NCBI RefSeq assembly: GCF_049994905.1
Contig: NZ_CP188258.1
Location: 2,046,001 to 2,110,000 of the forward strand
Origin: Diaminobutyricibacter sp049994905
GTDB lineage: Bacteria > Actinomycetota > Actinomycetes > Actinomycetales > Microbacteriaceae
Reading direction: 5' to 3'
Length of the DNA: 64,000 nucleotides
Numbering within the stretch: the first letter of the stretch is position 1; each line of letters begins with the position of its first letter. The notes beneath the pieces are model-generated. The model saw only the letters and a list, made by a program, of their open reading frames with translations, made no database searches and had not been told where the DNA came from. Shown one piece after another: positions 50,393 to 59,518 of the stretch. The translations under genes were made by a program, and so were the position numbers.

Positions 50393-51283
50393 TCAGCCGA
50401 GCGTGGCGCGCTGCGGCGCGTAGCTGCCGCGCGTCAGCTCTTCGATGAGGCTCGGACGGTTCGGCACCCAGCCGAGATCGATCCGTGCCCGCGTTCCGGA
50501 CGCCTTCTGATCGAGGAGGAGCGCATCCGCATACCCGGCACCGAGGCGCTCGCGCGACGCATCCGCCGACTCAGCAGCAACCCCGCCTGCGATCCCGGCC
50601 GCAGCCGCTGCGGCTTCGGTGAGTTCCAGCACCGTCGGGTTCTGTCCGATCGCGGCGATGTAGGTGGTGCCTGCCACCTCGTTCTCGAAGGCGAGAACGT
50701 ACAGTGCGGCGACGTCGTCGACATGCACGGTCGCCCAGTGCTGCGTTCCGTCTCCGATGAGCCGAAGGGCGGGCGGGTCGGTGTCCGTGACCGGCGCCCC
50801 GACGATGTCGTTCGGCACGCCCTTGCCGTAGCCGTACACGATGCCCGGCGACACGATGACCGTGCGGATGCCGAGGGCGGCACGCACGCGCGTTTCGTTG
50901 GTCCCGCGCCACGAGGTGAGCGCCGGCGGGTCGACGGGGGACGACTCGGTGATGTCCGGGTTGTTGCCGTAGCTCCAGATGCCGCCGGTGTGGATGAACG
51001 GCTTGTCGCTGCCCTCGAGACCGCGAAAGACGGCCGTGATGAAGTCGTGGTCGACATCCTTCGACGAGGCGAGATGGATGACGCCGTCGCTCGCCTCTGA
51101 CGCATCCGCGACCAGGTCGATGTCGCGGGCGTCCCCGATCAGCGCAGTGGCGCCTGAGGCCGTGACCTGGGCGGCCTTGGTCGCATCGCGTACGAGTGCG
51201 GTGACCGCGTGGCCTTCGTCGATCAGGTGTCGCAGAACGGATGATCCGATGAAGCCGGTCGCGCCGGTCAGGAGAATGCTCAT
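50393..51283 (-). CDS. NAD-dependent epimerase/dehydratase family protein
   Basis: Atypical or extended short-chain dehydrogenase of 296 residues. The N-terminal Rossmann motif is MSILLTGATGFIGSSVL, followed by GDARDIDLVADASEASDGVIHLAS. The active-site Tyr is probably in the VYGYGKG segment (YxxxK). The substrate is unknown; the fold is shared by sugar epimerases, reductases and NAD(P)H-binding proteins. I start at the ATG at 51283, which begins the Rossmann motif; the 17 upstream codons look unused. It is flanked by rpsT and a hairpin. Confidence 0.85.
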   Translation of the reverse strand: MSILLTGATGFIGSSVLRHLIDEGHAVTALVRDATKAAQVTASGATALIGDARDIDLVADASEASDGVIHLASSKDVDHDFITAVFRGLEGSDKPFIHTGGIWSYGNNPDITESSPVDPPALTSWRGTNETRVRAALGIRTVIVSPGIVYGYGKGVPNDIVGAPVTDTDPPALRLIGDGTQHWATVHVDDVAALYVLAFENEVAGTTYIAAIGQNPTVLELTEAAAAAAGIAGGVAAESADASRERLGAGYADALLLDQKASGTRARIDLGWVPNRPSLIEELTRGSYAPQRATLG

Positions 51284-51337
51284 GACGTGGGTAACGCTGG
51301 GAGCGGCGTGGCATTCCATCACGCGCGCCCTCACGGA

Positions 51338-51375
51338 CGTCTGGCCCTGCCGACGCAGGTCGGCAGGGCCAGACG
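51338..51375. terminator. Strong inverted repeat after the secreted-protein gene
   Basis: CGTCTGGCCCTGCCGAC (51338–51354) and GTCGGCAGGGCCAGACG (51359–51375) are perfect inverse copies around GCAG. The stem of 17 pairs lies 12 bases past the stop of the minus-strand secreted protein. There is no T run, so it may stabilise the 3' end or terminate by another route. Confidence 0.65.
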
Positions 51376-51387
51376 GGTACCGGGTTT

Positions 51388-53070
51388 CTAGTGGTCGGCC
51401 CCCGTGCCCGTGCCCGGCGTGAACGACACGCCACGGAGGGCCTCGCCGCCGTGCGCCGTACGCAGGGTGGAGAAGTGCTCTCCCGCCACAGCTGAGGTGC
51501 TGGCGAGGTCATCCGTGATCGACACCAGCTTGTTGGGGTCTGCGCCTGTGTCCGTTGCGCCGCTGACGGTGGAGGTGATGCCGTAGATCGTCACCGTACC
51601 GTCGCGGTGAACGGTTCCCGTGAGGTTGCGCAGGCCGTCGGTCGCCGGTGCCCACGGAAGTCCCGTTGCGGGGTTGTTTCCGGCGGGGTATCCCGCGACC
51701 TGGTACGGCGTTCCGAGATCGAGACCTGCGGCCAGCGTGTATGCGAGCTTCCAGGTGCCGTTGACGAGCGTCCACTTCTGCAGGCCCGCCGTCGGCTGCG
51801 CGGCGGCCGCGGTGTAGATGCCCCCACCATAGGTCGCGGTGCCGTTGCCCTCATCCGTGACGTAGAGCGTGTTCGCATTGGCGAACCAGACGCCGAAGGG
51901 GAAGGAGGTGCTCGACTTGAGAGCAGTGGGGAATCCATTCAGGATGCACATGTTGTTGGTCAGCCCGCTGGCCTGGATCGTACTCGGGTCGTACGCGAGC
52001 GGGCTCGTCGGCAGCGCTGCTCCGGGCTGGGGAAGGCCAACACCGTTCGGGCACGCCTTACCGGTGGTGTCGATGAAGTAGACCGTGTTGACGCCGTTGC
52101 CGCCGCTTCCCTTGGTCAGGTAGACGACATCGTTGAAGATCGTCAGTCCGCGGAAGTTCGTGTCTTTGCCGACCTTGTCCGCCTTGTCGCCCAGCTGCGT
52201 GATGTTGAAGCTGCCGAGCGGGGTGGGCGCGCCAGGAACCTGAACGCCTTCCGGCGTGTGAGCCGGGGTGATGAACTGGGCGCCCGCACCGGCGATCACG
52301 CCGGCGGGCTGCGGGTTGCCGCCGTTTCCCGCATTGCCGGCCGTGTAGTAGAAACCGGCACCCGGGTTGTCGTTCAGAATCGCGGCCCTGCCGTTGTTGC
52401 CGCTGTAGGCGTTCGTCTTGGTGAACGTGAAGTGACCATCGGCGTCGAGCTGGGCAACAGCGCGGTAGTAGGACGTGCCGACCGGGTTCGTCGGGTCAGT
52501 GACTCCCGGAGTGTTCGAGTTGGACACGTCCAGCGCATTCGTGGGGGCGACGTAGCCCATGAAGGTCACGGATCGCCCGCTCGTGGAGAGGTTGAGCGCA
52601 AGTTCGGATTTCGACGGGAAGCTCGTGACCAGCCCGTTGGAGTCCGCGCCCCGGTTGTCCCTGACGGGGTCAGGCACGCTCAGTGTGCTCACCTGCTGCC
52701 CGCTGGGGGTGAGCTGGTCGAGGAAGATGGGCGAGGACACGCCGAAGCTGGGGTCGACGGCCTCGTTGTTCCAGACGCCGGGGTAGCTTCCGTCGTTGGT
52801 CGCGGTGACGCAGGCCGTCGTGCACCCTGCCGGCAACAGGGTTGTTCCCGGCGTGATGATGTCTGCCCCTGCGACGTACTCGGTACGGCTCACCAGCAGG
52901 TTTCCGGGCACCAGATGGTGGTCCGCGTCATGCGCAGTAGCGGGAAGTGCGCCCGCAACGGCTGTCGCGACTGTCGCACCGAAGACGAGGGATGTGACGA
53001 GGGCGCGACGTGCCGTGCGATTGGTTCTTCCGATCGGAGTGCCGCGATGCATGGATGTGCCAGCTTTCAT
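51388..53070 (-). CDS. Large secreted protein, possible beta-propeller, unknown function
   Basis: 560-residue protein with an N-terminal basic region and export signal (TNRTARRALVTSLVFGATVA, then TAVAGALPATAHD), so it is predicted to be secreted. No catalytic motif is visible. The mature part is rich in Asn, Thr, Gly and Ala, with repeated blade-like stretches such as GLTIFNDVVYLTKGSGG, FPFGVWFANANTLYVTDEG and TDGLRNLTGTVHRDGTVTIYGIT, which suggests a beta-propeller or related repeat. It has no lipobox. Start ATG at 53070 follows AAGGGAACCACT. No partner genes are adjacent. Confidence 0.7.
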   Translation of the reverse strand: MKAGTSMHRGTPIGRTNRTARRALVTSLVFGATVATAVAGALPATAHDADHHLVPGNLLVSRTEYVAGADIITPGTTLLPAGCTTACVTATNDGSYPGVWNNEAVDPSFGVSSPIFLDQLTPSGQQVSTLSVPDPVRDNRGADSNGLVTSFPSKSELALNLSTSGRSVTFMGYVAPTNALDVSNSNTPGVTDPTNPVGTSYYRAVAQLDADGHFTFTKTNAYSGNNGRAAILNDNPGAGFYYTAGNAGNGGNPQPAGVIAGAGAQFITPAHTPEGVQVPGAPTPLGSFNITQLGDKADKVGKDTNFRGLTIFNDVVYLTKGSGGNGVNTVYFIDTTGKACPNGVGLPQPGAALPTSPLAYDPSTIQASGLTNNMCILNGFPTALKSSTSFPFGVWFANANTLYVTDEGNGTATYGGGIYTAAAAQPTAGLQKWTLVNGTWKLAYTLAAGLDLGTPYQVAGYPAGNNPATGLPWAPATDGLRNLTGTVHRDGTVTIYGITSTVSGATDTGADPNKLVSITDDLASTSAVAGEHFSTLRTAHGGEALRGVSFTPGTGTGADH

Positions 53071-53201
53071 AGTGGTTCCCTTCGACGGTGATTGACGTAT
53101 GTAAACGAATCGCTGCGCTGCGAACTCCGTTCGCCGGACCGGGTAACGCAGTGTGAATGGTCGGTGAACCTCTGGGATGCGTGCGCCGAAACGCGTCGGC
53201 G

Positions 53202-53207
53202 TAGGCT
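53202..53207 (+). promoter_or_regulatory. Candidate -10 element for the leaderless amidohydrolase gene
   Basis: TAGGCT, the same hexamer as at pabB, lies exactly six bases before the ATG at 53214. Confidence 0.45.
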
Positions 53208-53213
53208 CGACCC

Positions 53214-54437
53214 ATGAAGACAGCCCCCGCATCCGTCGCTATCGTCAACGCCTACCTCGTGCCGGTCGCCGGCGATCCGGTCGACGGGGGAACGGTTCTC
53301 ATCGAGTCCGGCCGGATCACCGCCGTCGGCCGTGACGTCGCCGTCCCCGCCGACATCGACGTCGTCGACGCCAGCGGAAAATGGGTGCTTCCCGGTTTCG
53401 TCGAGGCGCACGGGCATGTCGGCATCGACGAGGAGGCCAATGGCCCGGCCGGTGACGACACCAACGAGATGACCGCGCCGAACACCGCGGCCGTGCGGGC
53501 CATCGACGCGATCAACATCGATGACGAGGGCTTCCGTGACGCACTCGCCGGCGGCATCACGTCCGTCGTCGTGAAACCCGGCTCGGGCAACCCCATCGGC
53601 GGCCAGACGGTCGCCATCAAGACGTGGGGCGGCCGCACCATCGACGAGCAGGTGATCAGTGACGCGGTGAGCGTTAAGTCCGCGCTCGGAGAGAACCCCA
53701 AGCGTGTCTACGGCGCCAAGGACAAGACGCCGAGCACCCGGCTCGGTGTCGCCCTGATCATCCGCCAGGCATTCGTCGAGGCGCAGGACTACATCGCCGC
53801 GCGTGATGCTGCGCTCGAAGCCGGGAATCCGTATACGCGCGACCTCGCGAAGGAGACGATCGCGCGGGTGCTCGAGGGAGAGCTGGCATGGGACCAGCAC
53901 ACGCACCGTCACGATGACATCGCCACGGCCATCCGGCTGGCCGACGAGTTCGGCTACCGGCTGGTCATCAACCACGGTACGGAGGGTCACAAGCTAGCCG
54001 ATGTGCTCGCCGAGCGCGATATCCCGGTGATCTTCGGCCCGCTGTTCACGTCGCGCTCCAAGGTGGAGCTGCGAGACCGTGCCATCCGCAATCTCGCCAC
54101 GCTCGCGGCCGCAGGCGTGCGGGTCGCGATCACGACCGACCACCCTGTCGTGCCGATCAACTTCCTCGTGCACCAGGCGTCGCTCGCGGTGAAGGAAGGA
54201 CTGCCGCGCGACATCGCGCTGCAGGCACTGACCGTGAACCCGGCGTCGTTCATGCGGATCGACGACCGGGTGGGCGCACTGACGCCAGGACTCGACGGAG
54301 ACGTCGTCGTGTGGTCCGGCGACCCGCTCGACGTGAACAGCCGTGCGGAGCGCGTCTTCATCGAAGGTGCCGAGGTGTACCGGTGGGCGGATGGCCGTGG
54401 CCACGTCGTCGAACGCTCCGAGCGCTTCGAGGCCTGA
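53214..54437 (+). CDS. Amidohydrolase family protein (imidazolonepropionase-like)
   Basis: Metal-dependent hydrolase of 407 residues with a TIM-barrel catalytic domain. The metal-binding His pair is in EAHGHVGIDEE, further metal ligands are in QHTHRHDD and INHGTEGHK, and the catalytic Asp is in ITTDHPVVPIN. The C-terminal beta-domain contains LTPGLDGDVVVWSGDPLDVNS. The overall pattern is closest to HutI-like and related amidohydrolases. No histidine-degradation genes are adjacent, so the substrate is open. The start ATG is six bases after TAGGCT. Confidence 0.82.
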   Translation: MKTAPASVAIVNAYLVPVAGDPVDGGTVLIESGRITAVGRDVAVPADIDVVDASGKWVLPGFVEAHGHVGIDEEANGPAGDDTNEMTAPNTAAVRAIDAINIDDEGFRDALAGGITSVVVKPGSGNPIGGQTVAIKTWGGRTIDEQVISDAVSVKSALGENPKRVYGAKDKTPSTRLGVALIIRQAFVEAQDYIAARDAALEAGNPYTRDLAKETIARVLEGELAWDQHTHRHDDIATAIRLADEFGYRLVINHGTEGHKLADVLAERDIPVIFGPLFTSRSKVELRDRAIRNLATLAAAGVRVAITTDHPVVPINFLVHQASLAVKEGLPRDIALQALTVNPASFMRIDDRVGALTPGLDGDVVVWSGDPLDVNSRAERVFIEGAEVYRWADGRGHVVERSERFEA

Positions 54438-54515
54438 CGCAGCATCCGCCGCCTGACCGCGGTCGTCCGGGGTGCGTCGTGCGACCGGGCCGCGGCATGG
54501 GAGAATTGGCCCACA

Positions 54516-56366
54516 ATGTCACCACGAGCTCTGAAGGCCCTCGAGCCCGCCGCGACCGATCCGGCGTCCATCCGCAATTTCTGCATCATCGCCCACATCG
54601 ACCACGGCAAGTCGACGCTGGCCGATCGGATGCTGCAGATCACCGGTGTCGTCAGTGACCGCGATATGCGCGCCCAGTACCTGGATCGCATGGACATCGA
54701 GCGTGAGCGCGGCATCACGATCAAGAGCCAGGCGGTGCGGATGCCGTGGCAGGTCGACGCCGGCACGTATGCCCTGAACATGATCGACACGCCCGGCCAC
54801 GTCGACTTCACCTACGAAGTGTCCCGTTCGCTGGCCGCTTGCGAAGGCGCCATCCTTCTGGTCGACGCGGCCCAGGGCATCGAGGCCCAGACGCTCGCGA
54901 ACCTGTACCTTGCGCTCGAGAACGACCTGACCATCATCCCGGTGCTCAACAAGATCGACCTGCCGGCGGCCGACCCCGAGAAGTACGCGGCCGAACTCGC
55001 GTCCCTCATCGGCGGAAAACCGGAGGACGTCCTGCGTGTTTCGGGCAAGACGGGGATGGGCGTCGAAGAACTCCTCGACCGCGTCGTCGAGCTCATCCCC
55101 GCCCCGGTCGGCGATGCGAAGGCTCCGGCCCGCGCGATGATCTTCGACTCCGTGTATGACAGCTACCGCGGCGTCGTGACGTACGTGCGAATGGTCGACG
55201 GGCAGCTGTCGCCGCGCGAGCGCATCCAGATGATGTCGACCCGGGCGACGCACGAGATCCTCGAGATCGGCGTGAGCTCACCGGAACCGACCCCCAGCAA
55301 GGGTCTCGGGGTCGGCGAGGTCGGCTACCTCATCACCGGTGTGAAAGACGTGCGCCAGTCGAAGGTCGGTGACACGATCACGACGGCGTCGAAGCCGGCG
55401 ACGCAGGCGCTGCCCGGCTATACCGAGCCCAAGCCGATGGTCTTCTCGGGCCTGTATCCGATCGACGGCAGCGACTACCCGGAGCTGCGCGAAGCTCTGG
55501 ACAAGCTGAAACTGTCTGATGCGGCCCTCGTCTATGAGCCCGAGACCTCGGTTGCGCTCGGCTTCGGTTTCCGCTGTGGGTTCCTGGGACTCCTGCACCT
55601 CGAGATCGTCACCGAACGCCTCGAACGCGAGTTCGGCCTCGACCTCATCACGACCGCGCCCAGCGTGATCTACGAAGTGACGACCGAAGACAAGAAGACG
55701 ATCACCGTCACCAACCCGAGCGAGTTCCCCGGCGGCAAGATCGCCAAGGTGGAGGAGCCGATGGTGAAAGCGGCGATCCTGGCGCCCAAGGACTACGTCG
55801 GCGTCATCATGGAGCTCTGCCAGAGCCGGCGCGGGTCGCTGCTCGGCATGGACTATCTCGGTGAGGACCGGGTCGAGATCCGTTACACGATGCCGCTCGG
55901 CGAAATCGTGTTCGACTTCTTCGACCAGCTCAAGAGCAGGACTGCCGGTTACGCATCCCTCGACTACGAGCCGGCCGGCGAGCAGGAGGCCGACCTCGTC
56001 AAGGTGGACATCCTGCTGCAGGGCGAGCAGGTCGACGCGTTCAGCGCGATCGTGCACCGTGACAAGGCCTACGCCTACGGCGTGCTGATGACCGGGCGCC
56101 TGCGCGAGCTGATCCCGCGCCAGCAGTTCGAGGTGCCGATCCAGGCCGCGATCGGTGCGCGCATCATCGCCCGTGAGAGTATCCGTGCGATGCGCAAGGA
56201 CGTTCTCGCCAAGTGCTACGGCGGCGACATCACCCGCAAGCGCAAGCTCCTCGAGAAGCAGAAAGAGGGCAAGAAGCGCATGAAGATGGTGGGCCGGGTC
56301 GAGGTTCCCCAGGAGGCGTTCATCGCTGCGCTCTCGGGCGACGTCGAGAAGAAGGACAAGAAGTAG
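54516..56366 (+). CDS. lepA: Elongation factor 4 (LepA)
   Basis: Translational GTPase acting on stalled or assembling ribosomes. The 616-residue protein has the G domain with AHIDHGKSTLADRM, DTPGHVDFTYEVSRS and NKIDLPAADPEKYA. Next come domain II, the EF-G-like domains (GFGFRCGFLGLLHLEIVTERL) and the LepA-specific C-terminal domain ending with KRKLLEKQKEGKKRMKMVG. GAGAAT lies nine bases before the ATG with no Shine-Dalgarno, so it may also be leaderless. It is the usual neighbour of hemW, here separated from it by two genes. Confidence 0.96.
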   Translation: MSPRALKALEPAATDPASIRNFCIIAHIDHGKSTLADRMLQITGVVSDRDMRAQYLDRMDIERERGITIKSQAVRMPWQVDAGTYALNMIDTPGHVDFTYEVSRSLAACEGAILLVDAAQGIEAQTLANLYLALENDLTIIPVLNKIDLPAADPEKYAAELASLIGGKPEDVLRVSGKTGMGVEELLDRVVELIPAPVGDAKAPARAMIFDSVYDSYRGVVTYVRMVDGQLSPRERIQMMSTRATHEILEIGVSSPEPTPSKGLGVGEVGYLITGVKDVRQSKVGDTITTASKPATQALPGYTEPKPMVFSGLYPIDGSDYPELREALDKLKLSDAALVYEPETSVALGFGFRCGFLGLLHLEIVTERLEREFGLDLITTAPSVIYEVTTEDKKTITVTNPSEFPGGKIAKVEEPMVKAAILAPKDYVGVIMELCQSRRGSLLGMDYLGEDRVEIRYTMPLGEIVFDFFDQLKSRTAGYASLDYEPAGEQEADLVKVDILLQGEQVDAFSAIVHRDKAYAYGVLMTGRLRELIPRQQFEVPIQAAIGARIIARESIRAMRKDVLAKCYGGDITRKRKLLEKQKEGKKRMKMVGRVEVPQEAFIAALSGDVEKKDKK

Positions 56367-56386
56367 GTCGCTGCGCGACCGGGCGG

Positions 56387-57496
56387 TCAACCGGCCGCGA
56401 CGGCAGCAAGGATCGCGTGGCGTTCCGCTGGCGAGGTCTGGCCCGTCACTGTCACCAGCGCATGGTCGACAAAGCCTTCGGTCCAGCACTGTGACTTCTC
56501 GAAGGCGACGCAGCTGTCGCGGGCGTTGAGGACACCCGGAATGCTGGCGGCGACCGGTGCGGTCGCATCCGAGGTGTAAACCAGCGGCCCCATGATTTCT
56601 GCACCGGGGAGCACGGTGACGTCCGCCGCACTGTTGCTGCAGGAGAAGGCACCCGACTGGTCGACCCCAGCCCTGAACAGCGGGTCGTAGGCGTCCGTGA
56701 AGTCGAGTGTCTGCTTTTCGAGCGTGCTGGTGGCCGACGGCTCAATCGTGCGTATCGCACTGACGATGGTTGAGCAGTCGGCGAGCGCCTGCCAGTGCGA
56801 TGAGGCCTGCTTCTGAGCAGAGACGAGTGTTCCGGCAGCGATCACGTCGGCGATCGACGCGCGGATGACCGACTCCAGTTGTGCCCTGATCTCCGGGGCC
56901 GTCGCAGCAGACACCTGGGATGGCGTTACCTCTGCGGCTATCCAGGTCGTGCCCGAAAGCGTCTCGATCTCGCAGGATTGCCCGTCACCGTTCTTGCATC
57001 CGCCGTAGGACCGGTCGCCTTCGTCGAGTCCGTCGAAGGATGCGATGTCGTATTTCTGCGCGCTCCTGTAGCCATCAAACGCGGCGGACCCGGAAGGGAG
57101 CACTGCGACGCCCAGATAGTAATTCTGAGCATCCGACCACGCGCAGTTGAAATAGCCTGCCTGGAGGCCCGCCAGCACTGTCGTCGAAGACGGCGGATAG
57201 ACGGCCGTCATGAACTCCGCACGGGTGTTCGGTGCTGCTCCTGCGAATGGCGGCGCGATCGAATAGCCGCGCGAAGGCTGGAGGACGAGCTTCGGGTCGA
57301 TCGAGCTGATGGTCGATGCAGGCACCATGGACGCGCACGTGGGGTATGTCTCGACCGGGGTTGGCGTCGAGGAAGGAACCGGAGCGGCGGCGGCCGCGAC
57401 GGTGTGCGCTGGTGTTGCTGGTTGTGTGCATCCGCTCAGCAGGAGCGCGACGGCCAGCGCACTACACGCGCCGAGCGCGCCCACTCGTTTCGTCAT
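56387..57496 (-). CDS. Putative lipoprotein, unknown function
   Basis: 369-residue predicted lipoprotein with signal and lipobox LSGC (Cys23 in VALLLSGCTQ). After an Ala/Pro/Thr-rich linker the mature part has about seven cysteines (YPTCASMV, FNCAWSD, GGCKNGDGQSCEIET, DCSTIV, FSCSNS, DSCVAFEKSQCW), suggesting disulfide-linked folds. No enzymatic motif or known domain is recognised. I start at the ATG at 57496, preceded by AAAGGAAC. A longer open frame upstream is an overlap artefact. It converges on lepA. Confidence 0.75.
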   Translation of the reverse strand: MTKRVGALGACSALAVALLLSGCTQPATPAHTVAAAAAPVPSSTPTPVETYPTCASMVPASTISSIDPKLVLQPSRGYSIAPPFAGAAPNTRAEFMTAVYPPSSTTVLAGLQAGYFNCAWSDAQNYYLGVAVLPSGSAAFDGYRSAQKYDIASFDGLDEGDRSYGGCKNGDGQSCEIETLSGTTWIAAEVTPSQVSAATAPEIRAQLESVIRASIADVIAAGTLVSAQKQASSHWQALADCSTIVSAIRTIEPSATSTLEKQTLDFTDAYDPLFRAGVDQSGAFSCSNSAADVTVLPGAEIMGPLVYTSDATAPVAASIPGVLNARDSCVAFEKSQCWTEGFVDHALVTVTGQTSPAERHAILAAVAAG

Positions 57497-57561
57497 CGTG
57501 TTCCTTTGATCTGGTGACCCAACGCTAGTGGAGCCGATCGACGGGCCACAGTCGCGTTCCA

Positions 57562-57576
57562 CCCCCCAAAGGGGGG
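57562..57576. repeat. Perfect C6–AAA–G6 inverted repeat
   Basis: CCCCCCAAAGGGGGG lies in the 141-base region between the divergent lipoprotein and DUF1990 genes. It could form a small hairpin or an operator; nothing else was recognised in that region except the TAAAGT box. Confidence 0.5.
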
Positions 57577-57625
57577 AGAGCGCGCGGACAACGGGCCGAC
57601 GCGCGCCACGTGCCCGAGACTCTCG

Positions 57626-57631
57626 TAAAGT
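57626..57631 (+). promoter_or_regulatory. Candidate -10 element for the leaderless DUF1990–hemW transcript
   Basis: TAAAGT lies exactly six bases before the ATG at 57638, with no Shine-Dalgarno sequence between. Confidence 0.45.
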
Positions 57632-57637
57632 TGACGC

Positions 57638-58285
57638 ATGCGCCGCTCCACGTTCACCGACCAGCCCGTCACGTACGGCGCGGTGGGCGGAACGCAGGCT
57701 CCCGACCTCCTCTATTACCCGCCGAAGGGCTACCGCCCGTTGATCCGCGAGGCGCGGCTCGGCAGCGGCGAGGAGCGGTTCCAGACGGCGGCCGCCTCGC
57801 TCATGACCTGGGGCGTGCAGCGGGGGAGCGGCATCACGGTCACGGATGCTCGCGAGGGCACCGGCGTGCAGTATGAGGGCGTGATCTTCAACCCTGACGG
57901 CAGCCCGGCCAAGCTGCAGGAGCACCGCCAGTCGGAGGCGATCTTCGCCGAGGACGGCTCGCCGTACATCGTCAATGGGATGACCGCCGTCCTGAAGATC
58001 CCGTTCTGGCCGATCCACGTGTCGGCGCCCGTGCGCGTCGTGTACTTGATCGACGAGCAGGACCGGGTCGGTTTCGCCTACGGGACTCTGCACGGCCATC
58101 CGGAGAGCGGCGAGGAGGCCTTCATCGTCGAGCAGCGCGACGATGGCTCTGTCTGGTTCGTCGTGCGCGCACTGTCGCGCCCGGCGAACGGTTTCTACCG
58201 CGCGACGTATCCTGTCCTCCGTCTCGTCCAGCGGCATTACACGAACAAGTACTTGCGCTCGCTCCTGCCGGCCAGGGCGGCCTAG
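57638..58285 (+). CDS. DUF1990 family protein
   Basis: 215-residue protein of a family with unknown function; I recognise it from the RFQTAAASLMTWGVQRGSGITV segment and the IPFWPIHVSAPVRVVYLID segment with the conserved aromatic residues. No signal peptide or membrane segment is present. hemW begins three bases after its stop, so the two are probably cotranscribed from the TAAAGT element. A role in heme or quinone handling is speculative. Confidence 0.75.
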   Translation: MRRSTFTDQPVTYGAVGGTQAPDLLYYPPKGYRPLIREARLGSGEERFQTAAASLMTWGVQRGSGITVTDAREGTGVQYEGVIFNPDGSPAKLQEHRQSEAIFAEDGSPYIVNGMTAVLKIPFWPIHVSAPVRVVYLIDEQDRVGFAYGTLHGHPESGEEAFIVEQRDDGSVWFVVRALSRPANGFYRATYPVLRLVQRHYTNKYLRSLLPARAA

Positions 58286-58288
58286 CGG

Positions 58289-59518
58289 ATGCCAAGCGCA
58301 CTTCCGCTCGGCGACCCGGCGCCGATCGACGGCCTGCTGCCCGCCTCGGCCTCCGTGGGCGCCGCATCCCGCAACTTCGGTGTCTACCTGCACGTCCCCT
58401 TCTGTCGCGTGCGTTGCGGATACTGCGACTTCAACACGTACACCGCGACGGAGCTGCGCGGCGTCTCCCAGAGCGATTACGCGGGTCATGCGGTCCACGA
58501 GGTCGCGTTCGCCCGCCGCGCGCTCGATGAAAGCGGCATCCCTTCGCGCCCCGTCTCGACCGTGTTCTTCGGCGGCGGCACCCCGACGTTGCTCCCGTCG
58601 ACCGATCTCACATCCATGCTGCACGCGGTGCGCGATGCCTGGGGCCTCGAACCGGATGCGGAGATCACGACCGAGGCGAACCCGGATTCGGTCGACGCCG
58701 ATTATCTGCGCCGTCTCGCGGACGGCGGCTTCACGCGGGTGTCGTTCGGGATGCAGTCCGCGGTTCCGCACGTGCTGGCCACTCTTGAGCGCACCCATGA
58801 CCCCGATCGCGTCCCGCTCGTGGTCGAGTGGGCGCGTGACGCCGGGCTGCAGGTCAGCCTCGACCTCATCTACGGAACGCCGGGGGAGTCCCTCGACGAC
58901 TGGGAACGCTCACTCGACTCCGCGATCGCCTGCAGTCCAGACCATCTCTCCGCCTATGCACTGATCGTTGAGCCCGGCACGAAGCTCGCGCGACAGATCC
59001 GGTCGGGTGTCGTGAGCGAGCCCGACGACGACCTCGAGGCCGACATGTACGAGACGGCGGATGCCCGACTCACTGCGGCCGGCTACGGCTGGTACGAGGT
59101 GAGCAACTGGGCCACGGATGACGCCCACCGGTCCCGGCACAACCTGGCGTACTGGCAGGGCCACGACTGGTGGGGCGTCGGTCCGGGGGCGCACAGCCAT
59201 GTCGGCGGCGTGCGCTGGTGGAACGTGAAGCACCCCGCCGCCTACGCGGGACGGATCGCAGCGGATGAGTCGCCCGCGGCTGGCCGCGAGACTCTCGATG
59301 CCGAGACGAGGCGTGTCGAGCGCATCCTGCTGCTCACGCGCATCCGTGACGGACTTGCGACCGGCGAGCTCGACGCCGACGGACGCCGCGAAGTCGCCGG
59401 CCTCATCGCGGACGAGCTCATCGACGCGAAAGCCGCCCTGCGCGGATCAGTGGAACTGACCCTGCGAGGGCGGCTTCTCGCCGATGCGGTCGTGCGCCGG
59501 CTTCTCGCGTCGAGCTAG
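58289..59518 (+). CDS. hemW: HemW-type radical SAM heme chaperone
   Basis: 409-residue radical SAM protein related to coproporphyrinogen III oxidase HemN; family members bind and insert heme. The iron-sulfur and SAM motif is CRVRCGYCDFN (CxxxCxxC), followed by VFFGGGTPTLLP, EITTEANPDSV and SFGMQSAVPHVLATL. The C-terminal HemN-like domain contains ISYTA-type residues replaced by ARYQWGVGPGAH-like text (WWGVGPGAHSHVGG). Its stop TAG shares the bases CTAG with the stop of the convergent DUF4870 gene. Confidence 0.92.
   Translation: MPSALPLGDPAPIDGLLPASASVGAASRNFGVYLHVPFCRVRCGYCDFNTYTATELRGVSQSDYAGHAVHEVAFARRALDESGIPSRPVSTVFFGGGTPTLLPSTDLTSMLHAVRDAWGLEPDAEITTEANPDSVDADYLRRLADGGFTRVSFGMQSAVPHVLATLERTHDPDRVPLVVEWARDAGLQVSLDLIYGTPGESLDDWERSLDSAIACSPDHLSAYALIVEPGTKLARQIRSGVVSEPDDDLEADMYETADARLTAAGYGWYEVSNWATDDAHRSRHNLAYWQGHDWWGVGPGAHSHVGGVRWWNVKHPAAYAGRIAADESPAAGRETLDAETRRVERILLLTRIRDGLATGELDADGRREVAGLIADELIDAKAALRGSVELTLRGRLLADAVVRRLLASS

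Noticed and set aside
55278..56489. A minus-strand open frame opposite lepA
   Set aside because: LepA is unambiguous on the plus strand, and the antisense frame shows no domain.
57497..58798. Extension of the lipoprotein frame to an 803-residue protein
   Set aside because: The extra N-terminal part is antisense to DUF1990 and hemW. The lipoprotein signal at 57496 marks the real start.
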